The notes under the pieces: generated by a model
Told to the model about the DNA's origin: nothing
Database searches by the model: none
What the model saw: only the letters and a program-made list of their open reading frames with translations
Made by a program: the position numbers and the translations under genes
Shown here: piece after piece, positions 16,024 to 24,806 of the stretch
How the letters are laid out: the number at the start of each line of letters is the position of its first letter
Numbering within the stretch: the first letter of the stretch is position 1
Origin: Mobiluncus sp034180645
GTDB taxonomy: Bacteria > Actinomycetota > Actinomycetes > Actinomycetales > Actinomycetaceae
Assembly (NCBI RefSeq): GCF_034180645.1
Contig: NZ_JAXFNY010000003.1
Span: 97,834 to 161,833, forward strand
Length of the DNA: 64,000 nucleotides
Direction: 5' to 3'

Positions 16024-16970
16024 TGGGCAAAACGATTCGAGCCGACGCCCAGTCCGGCGGGGACGATGAAACCCCTGACCGCCAGCGCCCTTACCCGCGG
16101 GTCAGAACTTTTGCCCGGCGCGGGGACCGCATGGGCCAAACTCTGGAAAAGACGTTTGAAAAGTACAAAGACGCCTACCTGTTGGACGTGAAACGCGGGG
16201 CGGGGCCGACGATGGCGGCCGAGGGGGAGCGCTTGGACCCCCGCGTCGTGTTTGGCCGCGAGGCTCCGCTCATTGTCGAGGTTGGCTGCGGTAACGGCGA
16301 GCAAATCACTCACGCTGCCGCGCTGCACCCGGAAAATAATTACTTGGGATTTGAAGTGTGGCTGCCGGGGGTGGCGAAAATCGTGTCCTCCGCCGTGCGT
16401 AACTACGACGGCTTGCCCAACCTGAAAGTCGCGGACGTCGACGCCCTGCAAGCCCTACCCATTCTGCTCGGTGAGGCGACGGTACACGAGATGTGGACGT
16501 TTTTCGCTGATCCATGGCCGAAAACTCGCCATCACAAGCGGCGTCTGGTGGCGCCGGAGTTTGCGGCCATTGTCGCCCGGCTGCTGGAAGACGGGGGGCG
16601 GTGGCGCCTGGCGACCGATTGGGACGACTACGCTTGGCAGCAACGTGACGTGGTTGAGTCCACCCTCGGATTGTCTAACCCGCACGTTGGCCAGCGTCCC
16701 GATGTCAACGATCCACAAGGGCAGCGCGGCGGTTTTGCGCCGCGTTTCGACGGTCGGGTGGTGACGGCGTTCGAGCGTCGGGCCGCCCGAGAAGGCCGTG
16801 ACGTCCATGATTTGTGCGCGGTGCGCCTGGCGCGCGGGTCGTCAGAAGAACGTGAACAGGCGGCGTCGTTCCAGGTAACGGCCCGTTTAGGGCGGGTTAG
16901 CGCCACCGAGAAGCCCGCCGAGTCCGGGTTTACGCCCAGCGAGCCGTGGTACGGGGCGGGCGAAGCCTGA
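16023..16970 (+). CDS. trmB: tRNA (guanine-46-N7)-methyltransferase
   Basis: TrmB makes m7G46 in the variable loop of tRNAs using S-adenosylmethionine. The SAM-binding glycine motif is VEVGCGNGEQI near residue 84. The family motif around FFADPWPKTRHHKRRLV near residue 162 and the ATDWDDYA motif near residue 198 are present. The protein has 315 residues, longer than the usual 210-260. The excess is a polar N-terminus of about 60 residues and a C-terminal tail. Its ATG overlaps the lepA stop and its TGA overlaps the hemW ATG, so the three genes are translationally coupled. Confidence 0.92.
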   Translation: MGKTIRADAQSGGDDETPDRQRPYPRVRTFARRGDRMGQTLEKTFEKYKDAYLLDVKRGAGPTMAAEGERLDPRVVFGREAPLIVEVGCGNGEQITHAAALHPENNYLGFEVWLPGVAKIVSSAVRNYDGLPNLKVADVDALQALPILLGEATVHEMWTFFADPWPKTRHHKRRLVAPEFAAIVARLLEDGGRWRLATDWDDYAWQQRDVVESTLGLSNPHVGQRPDVNDPQGQRGGFAPRFDGRVVTAFERRAAREGRDVHDLCAVRLARGSSEEREQAASFQVTARLGRVSATEKPAESGFTPSEPWYGAGEA

Positions 16971-18397
16971 TGGGTTCGCCGCGCACGCTCTGTGCTTACG
17001 TGCATGTGCCGTACTGCCTGCGGCGTTGCGGCTACTGCGATTTCAATACGTACTCGAATTTGTTGCTGGGGCCCGGCGTGGGGGGATACGCGGCGGCGTT
17101 ACTCCAGGAAGTCGGCCTGTATGCGCCGGTTTTTTCCGGCGCTGATGCGGCGTGCCAGGGCGGCGGTCACAAGGTCGGTGCTGTTCACGAGGGCGGTGCC
17201 GGTGGCGTTGGTGCTGGTCATGCTGGTGCTGGTTGCCAGGACTGTCGCGCCTTGGCCAGCGTGTTCTTTGGCGGGGGAACCCCGACAGTCTTACCGGCGG
17301 CCGATTTGGTGCGAGTCTTGCGCGGCCTGAGCGAAACTTTCGGGCTGGTGCCGGGCGCGGAAGTAACGACCGAGGCAAACCCCGACACAGTGACGCCGCA
17401 GTATTTGGAAGCCCTGGCGGCGGGCGGTTTTACGCGGGTGTCCTTTGGAATGCAGTCGGCCATTCCCGCCGTGTTAGCGACTTTGGACCGGACGCATCAG
17501 CAAAAGCACCTGGTGGCAGGCGTGCGGGCAGCGCGCGCGCAGGGACTGGAGGTCAGCGTGGACCTCATCTATGGCACGCCGACAGAGAGCTTGGCGGATT
17601 GGCGGTCCTCCCTGAATGCCGCGCTGGAACTTGGGGTAGACCACGTGTCCTGCTACGCCCTGGTCATCGAGCCGGGCACCGCGCTGGGACGCGCCCTCGC
17701 GCAGGGTGAAATCCCCCCGGTGGATCCCGACGACCAGGCGGATAAATACGAGCTGGCTGATGAGACGCTCAGCGCGGCGGGTCTGGAATGGTACGAGATT
17801 TCCAACTGGGCGCGCCCGGGCCACGAATGCCGTCACAACCTGGCCTATTGGCAAAACCAAGATTGGTACGGTTTCGGGCCTGGCGCCCACTCTCACCTGG
17901 GCAGCACGCGCTATTGGAACCTGCGCCACCCCGCGAAGTGGGCGCAGTCCCTGCAGGCGGGCCACCGGCCTGTTGACGACCAGGAATTCATCACCGGTGA
18001 AAGCGCCCGCCTGGAAAAACTCCTGCTGAATCTGCGTCTGCGTCAGGGTTTGGATTTGGGTGAATATGCCCGAGAGTTCGGGGTTGACGCGGCGGCTTTG
18101 CTTTGTGAGGCGCACGAGTTGGCTGGGGAGGGCTTGCTGGACGGCGCGCTGCTACCCGGTGGTGACTCGCTGCCGGACTGCGAGTTGATGCAAAAGGGCG
18201 GTTCACTGCCGGTCGGACAGCTTTCACAGGTGGGCGAGCTGCCGCAGGCGGACGGGCTGCCCCGGGGGGACGAGCTTTTGCATCAGGACGGGTCGGCACC
18301 CGACGCTCTGACCAGCGGCGCGGGTCGAGCGGTGCTGACCCGGCGCGGACGCCTGCTGGCTGACACGGTCATTCAACGCCTGGCGGGGGTGTCATAG
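16970..18397 (+). CDS. hemW: HemW-family radical SAM protein with low-complexity inserts
   Basis: HemW is a radical SAM protein related to coproporphyrinogen dehydrogenase and thought to act as a heme chaperone. The cluster motif is CLRRCGYC (Cys16, Cys20, Cys23), and the SAM-binding motif FFGGGTPTVL follows near residue 97. Downstream family landmarks are TTEANPDTV, SFGMQSA and the STRYWN region (seen as GSTRYWN). The start at ATG 16970 overlaps the trmB stop. The 475-residue protein is about 80 longer than usual. One excess stretch lies near residues 55-93 (Gly, Ala, His and Val rich). The second lies near residues 393-447 and repeats GG/GD-x-LP units. Both look like slippage-prone additions in loops. 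Confidence 0.88.
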   Translation: MGSPRTLCAYVHVPYCLRRCGYCDFNTYSNLLLGPGVGGYAAALLQEVGLYAPVFSGADAACQGGGHKVGAVHEGGAGGVGAGHAGAGCQDCRALASVFFGGGTPTVLPAADLVRVLRGLSETFGLVPGAEVTTEANPDTVTPQYLEALAAGGFTRVSFGMQSAIPAVLATLDRTHQQKHLVAGVRAARAQGLEVSVDLIYGTPTESLADWRSSLNAALELGVDHVSCYALVIEPGTALGRALAQGEIPPVDPDDQADKYELADETLSAAGLEWYEISNWARPGHECRHNLAYWQNQDWYGFGPGAHSHLGSTRYWNLRHPAKWAQSLQAGHRPVDDQEFITGESARLEKLLLNLRLRQGLDLGEYAREFGVDAAALLCEAHELAGEGLLDGALLPGGDSLPDCELMQKGGSLPVGQLSQVGELPQADGLPRGDELLHQDGSAPDALTSGAGRAVLTRRGRLLADTVIQRLAGVS

Positions 18398-18450
18398 AAG
18401 TGTCCGGGCTGCGAACGTTCGCGACACACCGCAGCCGAACTTCCCACCTA

Positions 18451-18491
18451 CTTCCCACTTAACTTCCCCAAGTGTTAAGTTAAGTGGGAAG
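18451..18491. terminator. Hairpin downstream of hemW
   Basis: Perfect 15-base arms CTTCCCACTTAACTT and its complement (18451-18465 and 18477-18491) enclose an 11-base loop. No T-run follows, so termination efficiency is uncertain. The motif ACTTCCCAC also occurs just before the left arm. Confidence 0.45.
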
Positions 18492-18549
18492 TTCGGGTTA
18501 AGTACCAGGCGCAAAGGGGCGCGGTCGGCAGAACGTCCTCACAGTGTTC

Positions 18550-18589
18550 GGCGAAAAACTCTGTATAAAACTGGCGAAAAACTCTGTAT
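18550..18589. repeat. Two copies of a 17-base direct repeat
   Basis: The sequence GGCGAAAAACTCTGTAT occurs at 18550-18566 and 18573-18589, a period of 23 bases, roughly two helical turns. Such spacing suits paired binding of a regulator on one face of the DNA. It lies 360 bases upstream of the large surface-protein gene. Confidence 0.6.
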
Positions 18590-18875
18590 GGCTAGGTCAC
18601 GTACACCCGGGCGAACGGGGTGATGGTCGTTCCGCTTTCGGCTCTGCGAAACTAAGCCCCGCTTGGTGGAGAGCGGGGCAGCGGGGAGGATTGTTCGGAC
18701 ATGGTGGTCAAGATTTGGTAAAGCAAAAAAAAGATTTGCTCGTTAGCGGCCCTGTGACCAGCGCTTTGAGGCACTGACCTGCAATTATGGAAAATCACTG
18801 GAATGTATGCGAGGTTTCGCTGAAATGAAGCCAAAAGGCTCAGAATTGGACGTGTGTAGCCGAACAAATTACTTG

Positions 18876-18890
18876 AGTGTTCGGAACACT
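18876..18890. promoter_or_regulatory. 15-base perfect palindrome upstream of the surface-protein gene
   Basis: AGTGTTCGGAACACT is fully symmetric about the central G and lies 62 bases before the chosen start codon. It is a candidate operator. I do not match it to a known regulator. Confidence 0.4.
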
Positions 18891-18952
18891 GTGCTGACCC
18901 CGTCCGGAAGGGGCAGTGCGCGAATCCATGGATGGTATTCGAGGAGGATAAA

Positions 18953-21900
18953 GTGGAGACATACAGCCACGTTGTAGTGAAGAAGATGCGCCGCGCGGGC
19001 ATTGTGAGTCTGTTCGCGGTTGGTTTAGCTTTTACGGGTGTCGCCCCGGCCAATGCTATTAGTGGGGGGAACTTTCAAACCCAGGATTTGGGTCAAAATG
19101 GTCAGGCGGTGGCCTTGCTGCAGGTACCTATCCCCGGTTCTCCTGTGTTGGCGTATCGGAGCTGTGCAGGCGTGTTGACGAAGCCTGACGAAGTGCTGAC
19201 TTCGAACGACTGTTTCTCGTTCTCGAATGACCCGTACAAGGACGTGTTTAATCGCAAAAACTCTACTATGGAGGCATTAGCTCAACGGACCGCGCGCATC
19301 ACCTTCGGTAAGGATGCCGTGAGCAATACGAATGCGGATAAGCGCGTGTATTTCTCCGTGCGTGTCGAACCGTTCAACCCCACCACTCTGGGCTTGGCAG
19401 TGGTACAGCTGGATCGTCCAGTAGAGGGAATCACTCCGGTGACGAAAGCTGAGGGAATGGCCAAAGATGGCGACGGCTTGAACATGGTGGGTTGGGAATC
19501 GACCGACTTTGTGCCCCATCCCGGTTCGTTCACCAAGAACATCACCAGTTCTGATTTGCGCATTGCCTACCATCCCGGTGGTGGGAAGAGCTACTACAGT
19601 TCTCCCCAGTCGTGGCAGACTTTCTTGGATCAAAACATGACTATCCCGAAACTGGATATGCCCGGAGTTAACGATAAAAACGGGGTGGTTCCGGCTTTTG
19701 CCCTAGCGGGATGGCGTCCGGCAAAAGAAGTCAATAAGGAACTCGGTACGCCTGTACTGACGGGGGACGGTAAACTCCGGGGTATCCTGGTGGGCTACGA
19801 TGTCGCAGGCGACGCGGTGTTCCTGGATGCCGGCGAACCGAGCATTGCGGATCAGATTTTCCGCGACCACACCCCGCCTGTTTTGGTCAATGCGAAGGAT
19901 GCTGAAACCGAGTCGGCTTTGGCGACTCAATACAAGAATTTGCGGGATATGCTGTGTTCCGCTCCCGCCAACGATGTAGAGACCGCTGTTTACGACGCTG
20001 CTAAGGCCGATTTTGACGAAGCTGTAGAAAAATATTTAGCGCCCGATGGTGCCAAAGCAAAGTACGACAAAGAGAAGCCAACTTATGACACGGCCAAAGC
20101 GAAGTATGAGGCAGCCAAAGCAACACATGACGCAGCTGCGTTAGTTTGGCAAAAAGCTGAGGAAGATTGGGCTAAAGCTCAGAAAGACTTTGACGATGGC
20201 TTAATCGACGAAACTGCAAAGCAGGCCGCGTTGGCCGCCTATAGCGCGGCTCGGACTGTGTGGAAGCAGGCGGAAGACACTTTCAAGACAGAGAAAGCTG
20301 CTTGGGGTAGGGCTGAGTCGAATTTCAAACCTCTTAAAGAGGCTTATGAGGCAGCCGAGAAAGACTATGAAGCTGCCCAAAATGCTTGGCAAAAAGCAGA
20401 AAATGAATATAATTCCACCGGGAAGAGAACCCCTATTCTGGATAAGTTGGACAAGCGCTCGGCTGAAGCAGCCACCGACACGGCAAATTTGGTCAAAAGC
20501 TACAATGAGGCGGTGAAAAACGACGCATCCTGGATTTACACCATTCCGTCAACGCTTGACCCCATGCATGCGCCGGTTTACAGCCTTACGACTGTAGACG
20601 ATCCCCTGTATTTCCCGAATATGGCCACTGACCCAATCACATGGTCACAATACTGCCAGTCAACAGAAGGTGTCGATACCCTGGATATGTCGATGCTGTT
20701 CAAGCGTTCCGTGGCTGACCGGGCGGCATATCAGGCCGAAAAGGACAAGATTACCCAGCGTGTCAAGCAAGCTGAGCAGGAAAAGAACTTGGCCGACCAG
20801 GAATTAGATAAGGCTAAAAAACTGGAAGAAAAGAAACGTCAGCTCTTCAATGTTGATATTGCTGATCAACAGGCCAAGAAAGAGTACGAAGATGCGCAGG
20901 CTGCCACGAAGGTAGCCAAGCAGGAAGCTGACGCAAAGACTTCGGCTTGGGAAGTGCTGAAAGACCTAGAAGACCAGATTGTCAAGGGTCTCGATCCGGT
21001 GATTTTGGATGCCGAGAACGCTACCAAGAATGGCCTGGCAAATACGGCCAGCATGGTTAAAGCTGCTCAGGACAAGTGGATTGGTGAGGACACTGCGAAG
21101 CAGAAAGCGTTCGCTGATGCCCTGGACAAATACCTTCAGGCCAAGAAAAAGCTGTATGAATATGAACAGGCCAAAGCTGCCAACGCTGACATAGACGCTG
21201 AGAATGCCACACATTGTCACCCCAATCCCACCCAGCCTACCCAGATGATTTGCGATGCGCCAGGCTATCCCAAGGCCAGAGTGCCGGAGAACAAGCTGAG
21301 CGCTGCAGAGGAGGAAATCCTCAAGATAGATCCGAAGGACTCCTACCTTAAACCCGGTGCCGCTGATTCCGAGATGAAACGTGACCTGGCGGGGATTAAG
21401 GATTACCTGAACAAGTCAGTACCCATCATGCTGGAGTCGCGTTACCAAATCTGGAATATGAAGCGCATGACAGAAATGCTGCAGAAAGGCGAAAGCCTGA
21501 ACGATGCCGACAAACAGCAGATGCAGCAGGAAATCATCGATATCCTGAAGAAACAGACTGACCTGGGAACCAAGATTCGTAGCCAGCACGGCAAGATGCA
21601 AGAGTCGTGGAACGAATTGGAAAAGCTCTATGCGTCCCTGCCTCAGGAAGTTAAAATCCAAATGGACAAGAAGGGCTACAAAGAGGCTGTCAAGAAGTAC
21701 AACGACGCCAAGCTGTCCTATGGGGGTGCCGAATCCGATTTGGCTAACCTGGCTGAAGTTCAAAATGACTTGGCTGACGCAAATACCGCCGCCAAGATGG
21801 AGTCCCTGTTAAAGAAGGCCAGCAACGCTTACGCTAATTTGACCGACATTCTGCGTTCCTTGGAAGATGCCACGAATGCGCTGGACAAGATTAATAACTA

Positions 21901-23497
21901 CGGTCAAGCTGTGGTGGATGGCAACGTGCCAAAGGATAAAGATCCCGACCCGACTTGGGGCATGACCGAGACACAAAAGAAGGCCTACGAGGAGGCTTTG
22001 GCGAAGCAGAAGGCCGCTGAAGAAAAGGCTGCCGCCTTAGAGAAGGCAGAAGCCGATAAGAAGAAGGCCGCCGAAGAAGCCAAGAAGAAGGCTGAAGAAA
22101 AAGACAAGTCCGAAAAGGACAAGAAGAAGGACGAACAGGACAAGGAGCGTCTGGCTCGGGCGTTGTCCAAGAACACGTTGCGTGCCGATGGTTCCGACCG
22201 GGTGCTGACGGCTATTGCCGCTTGGAAGATGGGTAATTTCCCCGGCGACTCGGTAGTCCTGGTGGATGGCAACGTTCATGCTGACGGCTTGTCCGCCACC
22301 CCGTTGGCCGCGGCTCTGCACGCCCCGGTCCTGTTGACCACGTGGAAGACCGGCCTGGAACCGGCGCTGCTGGATCAGCTGAAGGTCTCTGGCAAGAAGA
22401 ACATCTATCTGGTCGGCGGTCAGGTGCCGATGAACCCCTACGACGAGTTCGAACTGAACGAGGCGGGGATGACGGTACACCGCATTGCCGGGCCGGATCG
22501 ATTCAGCACCGCTGTGACTGTAAACCAGATGACCGAACCGCTGGTGGGAGCGGCTCCGCAGAAGCCGTTGAACCTGTACATCGCTGACGGTGTCGGTTTC
22601 CCGGATGCTTTGGTTGCCGGGGCGGCTGCCGGACGCACCGGTTCCCTGATGCTGTTGAGCAAGGGTAACACTTTGGACCCGAACATCTTCGGCTATATCT
22701 CGGCGTTGGGTCAGACCCGCCCGTTGACGATTACGGCGGTTGGTGGTCCGGCGGTGCACGCCGTCCAGAACACCCCGTGGCCTACGACCATGTCGGTGAA
22801 TATTAAACCGATTATGGGCAAGGATCGTTACGAAACAGCTGCTATGACTGCGGGTACGCAGGCGGGAACCACCGCGGCGGTGCTGGTCACCGGCCAGGAC
22901 TTCCCGGATGCTTTGTCCGGCGGTGCTTTGGCCGTGGATCAAAATGCGGCTTTGGTGTTGACCAAGACCGAAGAACTGCCTCCGTCCTCCTACCAGGCGT
23001 TGCAGCGCTACGGCTCCAATAAGACCATCGTGGTCGGTGGTCCGGGAGCGGTCAGTGCGAAGGTGGCCGAACTGGTTAACGGCGCGGCTCTGGAAAACCC
23101 GGATTCCGTCAACGTGACCGGAACACTGAAGGAACGCGAGGAAGTGAAGGCGGCTGCGGCGGCGAAACTGGCCGAGTTGCAAGAACGGAAACTCGAAGCC
23201 ATTAAGAAGGGCGATTGGGACGCTCTGGCCGAAATAGAGAAGGAGAACCAGAAGGCTCAAAGCGTTTTGAGTCGCTACAGCACTCCGAGCCGGGCGGCCG
23301 GTGGGATGCGCACTCCGGCCAGTGCTGGAACGAACAACTCTCTGGATTATGTCCAGAGCCTGCTGAGGTCCGGAAACTCGATGCAGGACGTGTTCAACAA
23401 GATGGGCGTGAGTTCCATCAGCCAGTTGGCGCACCTGATAAGCACGGGTTCTCCAACCTCGGCGAGCATGCCGTATCCTAATCCGACATTCTCCTGA
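18953..23497 (+). CDS. Giant secreted protein: inactive trypsin-like domain, coiled coil, CWB2 repeats
   Basis: This is a 1514-residue exported cell-surface protein. I chose GTG 18953 because GAGGAGG precedes it. A Sec signal peptide of about 35 residues ends VAPANA. Residues 36 to about 330 resemble a chymotrypsin-fold domain, but all three catalytic positions differ. The AAHC region reads SNDC, the DIALL region reads GLAVVQLDRP, and the GDSGGP region reads ELGTP. Residues of about 350-1060 are long Lys/Glu/Ala-rich helical heptads that look coiled-coil. Residues of about 1065-1380 contain three cell-wall-binding-2 repeats, recognisable by IAGPDRFSTAV, GKDRYETAA and VVGGPGAVS. A short helical tail follows. 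CWB2 repeats hold proteins on the cell wall non-covalently, so it may be an adhesin or scaffold. Its function is not known to me. Confidence 0.8.
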   Translation: METYSHVVVKKMRRAGIVSLFAVGLAFTGVAPANAISGGNFQTQDLGQNGQAVALLQVPIPGSPVLAYRSCAGVLTKPDEVLTSNDCFSFSNDPYKDVFNRKNSTMEALAQRTARITFGKDAVSNTNADKRVYFSVRVEPFNPTTLGLAVVQLDRPVEGITPVTKAEGMAKDGDGLNMVGWESTDFVPHPGSFTKNITSSDLRIAYHPGGGKSYYSSPQSWQTFLDQNMTIPKLDMPGVNDKNGVVPAFALAGWRPAKEVNKELGTPVLTGDGKLRGILVGYDVAGDAVFLDAGEPSIADQIFRDHTPPVLVNAKDAETESALATQYKNLRDMLCSAPANDVETAVYDAAKADFDEAVEKYLAPDGAKAKYDKEKPTYDTAKAKYEAAKATHDAAALVWQKAEEDWAKAQKDFDDGLIDETAKQAALAAYSAARTVWKQAEDTFKTEKAAWGRAESNFKPLKEAYEAAEKDYEAAQNAWQKAENEYNSTGKRTPILDKLDKRSAEAATDTANLVKSYNEAVKNDASWIYTIPSTLDPMHAPVYSLTTVDDPLYFPNMATDPITWSQYCQSTEGVDTLDMSMLFKRSVADRAAYQAEKDKITQRVKQAEQEKNLADQELDKAKKLEEKKRQLFNVDIADQQAKKEYEDAQAATKVAKQEADAKTSAWEVLKDLEDQIVKGLDPVILDAENATKNGLANTASMVKAAQDKWIGEDTAKQKAFADALDKYLQAKKKLYEYEQAKAANADIDAENATHCHPNPTQPTQMICDAPGYPKARVPENKLSAAEEEILKIDPKDSYLKPGAADSEMKRDLAGIKDYLNKSVPIMLESRYQIWNMKRMTEMLQKGESLNDADKQQMQQEIIDILKKQTDLGTKIRSQHGKMQESWNELEKLYASLPQEVKIQMDKKGYKEAVKKYNDAKLSYGGAESDLANLAEVQNDLADANTAAKMESLLKKASNAYANLTDILRSLEDATNALDKINNYGQAVVDGNVPKDKDPDPTWGMTETQKKAYEEALAKQKAAEEKAAALEKAEADKKKAAEEAKKKAEEKDKSEKDKKKDEQDKERLARALSKNTLRADGSDRVLTAIAAWKMGNFPGDSVVLVDGNVHADGLSATPLAAALHAPVLLTTWKTGLEPALLDQLKVSGKKNIYLVGGQVPMNPYDEFELNEAGMTVHRIAGPDRFSTAVTVNQMTEPLVGAAPQKPLNLYIADGVGFPDALVAGAAAGRTGSLMLLSKGNTLDPNIFGYISALGQTRPLTITAVGGPAVHAVQNTPWPTTMSVNIKPIMGKDRYETAAMTAGTQAGTTAAVLVTGQDFPDALSGGALAVDQNAALVLTKTEELPPSSYQALQRYGSNKTIVVGGPGAVSAKVAELVNGAALENPDSVNVTGTLKEREEVKAAAAAKLAELQERKLEAIKKGDWDALAEIEKENQKAQSVLSRYSTPSRAAGGMRTPASAGTNNSLDYVQSLLRSGNSMQDVFNKMGVSSISQLAHLISTGSPTSASMPYPNPTFS

Positions 23498-23508
23498 TGA
23501 GACAGATT

Positions 23509-23540
23509 ATCCGGCCGGGTGGGCAACCATCCGGCCGGAT
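23509..23540 (+). terminator. Hairpin after the large surface-protein gene
   Basis: The 10-base arms ATCCGGCCGG and CCGGCCGGAT lie 12 bases beyond the stop codon with a 12-base loop. Only a weak T-containing tail follows (TGCATTTG). It probably acts as a terminator. Confidence 0.6.
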
Positions 23541-23654
23541 TGCATTTGCCATCATTAGGGGTCACAAGACCGGAATGCTGGTAGTTGGTTCGCTCCCGGT
23601 TTCGTGTGGTAGCCGAGCGTGCGCTGTAGACGAGTACGCGTTGTAGCCGAGCGT

Positions 23655-24806
23655 TTAGTCCTTGGTGAGGGGAGAGGGAGTGAGTGGGAACGGCGAGTTG
23701 TGAGGCGGCAAAATGCGGGCCAGAATCCCGCCCAGGATGGCCGTGGCCACCAACAGGGAAGTCAGGATGGCGGAGGCCGTTCGCATAGCCGCGTCCGCAT
23801 CAAAAGCCACCAGCAGGAATGGCGCCGTCACCCCTACAGCCAGGGTCGCCCCCGCTTCGGAACCAATGATTTCCCCGGCCACTATGGACAGGACCAGGGT
23901 AAAAGCCAGCAGTATCATCATGGAGGCCCCGCCTCCGGCCAGGAAGTTGCGGGGAGCCGGCAGGGCGACTTTCAGGAATCCCGCCAGCCACCAGGCTCCG
24001 GCTACGGTCGAAGCCACGTAAGCGACAATCAGCAGCGTCCGCACTCCGGCGTCCTGTAGCCAGTGCGGACGAGGCGCGCTCAGAAAGGCCGCGACCAGTA
24101 CTGCAACCCAGACCACAGCGCCCAGCTCCACGATTCCCCACGGCGAAATCAGCAGCAGCAAGAAAGTAACCACAACCATCACAATCGGAAATATGAGTTG
24201 ACGCAAGGATTGGGCGCGTGAGGACGAACGGCGGGTAGAGCCGTCCTCCGAGACCTCCGCGGTCGCTTTGGCGGTCGTCTTCCAGGATTCCCCGTCCGTG
24301 GAACGCATTTTCTTAAGGGTCATCTGGCTGATTTTTGGAGCTGAGAATACCGCCGCGCTCCCGGCCAGCAACGCCGTCGGTATCAGCACCAACAGCATCT
24401 GGAACAACAGGAAATGGTTGTCAGCATAGACGATAGTTCCGGCCGTAATCAGCAGAGCCACCGTAGTCATCGGCAGTCCTTGAATCGAGTTGCGCCAAGC
24501 CTCGCGCCGAGCCTGGGTGACTTGGCGTCCGCAGACGATGTGCAGGGCGGTGAAATACTTCTCCATCAGCCCGGACTCTATGAGAGTTCCGGCCACGCCG
24601 CCCCAGATGATGAGGCCCACAAAATTGAAGTTAGCGAAGGGCGTGACCACGCTCAAACTGGCCGAAAGCAGTGAGTCAGGGCTTGCGGTAACGATGAGGG
24701 TGCCGACCAGAGACGGCAGGCCAAGGGCAAAAATGACGGGCACCCGGGCCAGCAGCAGGACCGCAGCCAGGATGATGACAATCAGGGCGGCAATAGTTCC
24801 GGTCAT
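23655..24806 (-). CDS. TRAP transporter large permease-like membrane protein (DctM-like)
   Basis: The 383-residue protein has about ten hydrophobic segments. It starts like a DctM subunit: a first helix followed by LLLARVPVIFALGLPSLVG and NFNFVGLIIWGGVAGTLIE. TRAP large permeases use Na+ or H+ gradients to import organic acids or sialic acid delivered by a periplasmic binding protein. Here the central cytoplasmic loop is charged and Ser/Arg-rich, and the protein is about 40 residues shorter than typical DctM. The gene overlaps the upstream small membrane protein by 4 bases, consistent with a DctQ-DctM pair. No binding-protein gene (dctP) is nearby. Confidence in the TRAP assignment is moderate; another ion-transporter-superfamily carrier is possible. 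Confidence 0.5.
   Translation of the reverse strand: MTGTIAALIVIILAAVLLLARVPVIFALGLPSLVGTLIVTASPDSLLSASLSVVTPFANFNFVGLIIWGGVAGTLIESGLMEKYFTALHIVCGRQVTQARREAWRNSIQGLPMTTVALLITAGTIVYADNHFLLFQMLLVLIPTALLAGSAAVFSAPKISQMTLKKMRSTDGESWKTTAKATAEVSEDGSTRRSSSRAQSLRQLIFPIVMVVVTFLLLLISPWGIVELGAVVWVAVLVAAFLSAPRPHWLQDAGVRTLLIVAYVASTVAGAWWLAGFLKVALPAPRNFLAGGGASMMILLAFTLVLSIVAGEIIGSEAGATLAVGVTAPFLLVAFDADAAMRTASAILTSLLVATAILGGILARILPPHNSPFPLTPSPLTKD

Larger units (their letters stand above)
18398..18952. other. 555-base intergenic region upstream of the large surface protein
   Basis: No gene is supported here. The region holds a 15-base-stem hairpin just after hemW, two copies of a 17-base direct repeat, a GCCCCGCT/AGCGGGGC hairpin at about 18655-18678, an A-tract near 18724 and a 15-base palindrome. 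The length and density of sites suggest a regulated promoter for the gene at 18953. Confidence 0.5.

Noticed and set aside
18550..18589. CRISPR-like repeats.
   Set aside because: Only two 17-base copies separated by 6 bases are present, with no array, no spacers of uniform size and no cas genes in the window.
18544..18777. Possible 77-codon gene in the gap before the surface-protein gene.
   Set aside because: It lacks a ribosome site and domain features, and it covers repeats and hairpins that look regulatory.
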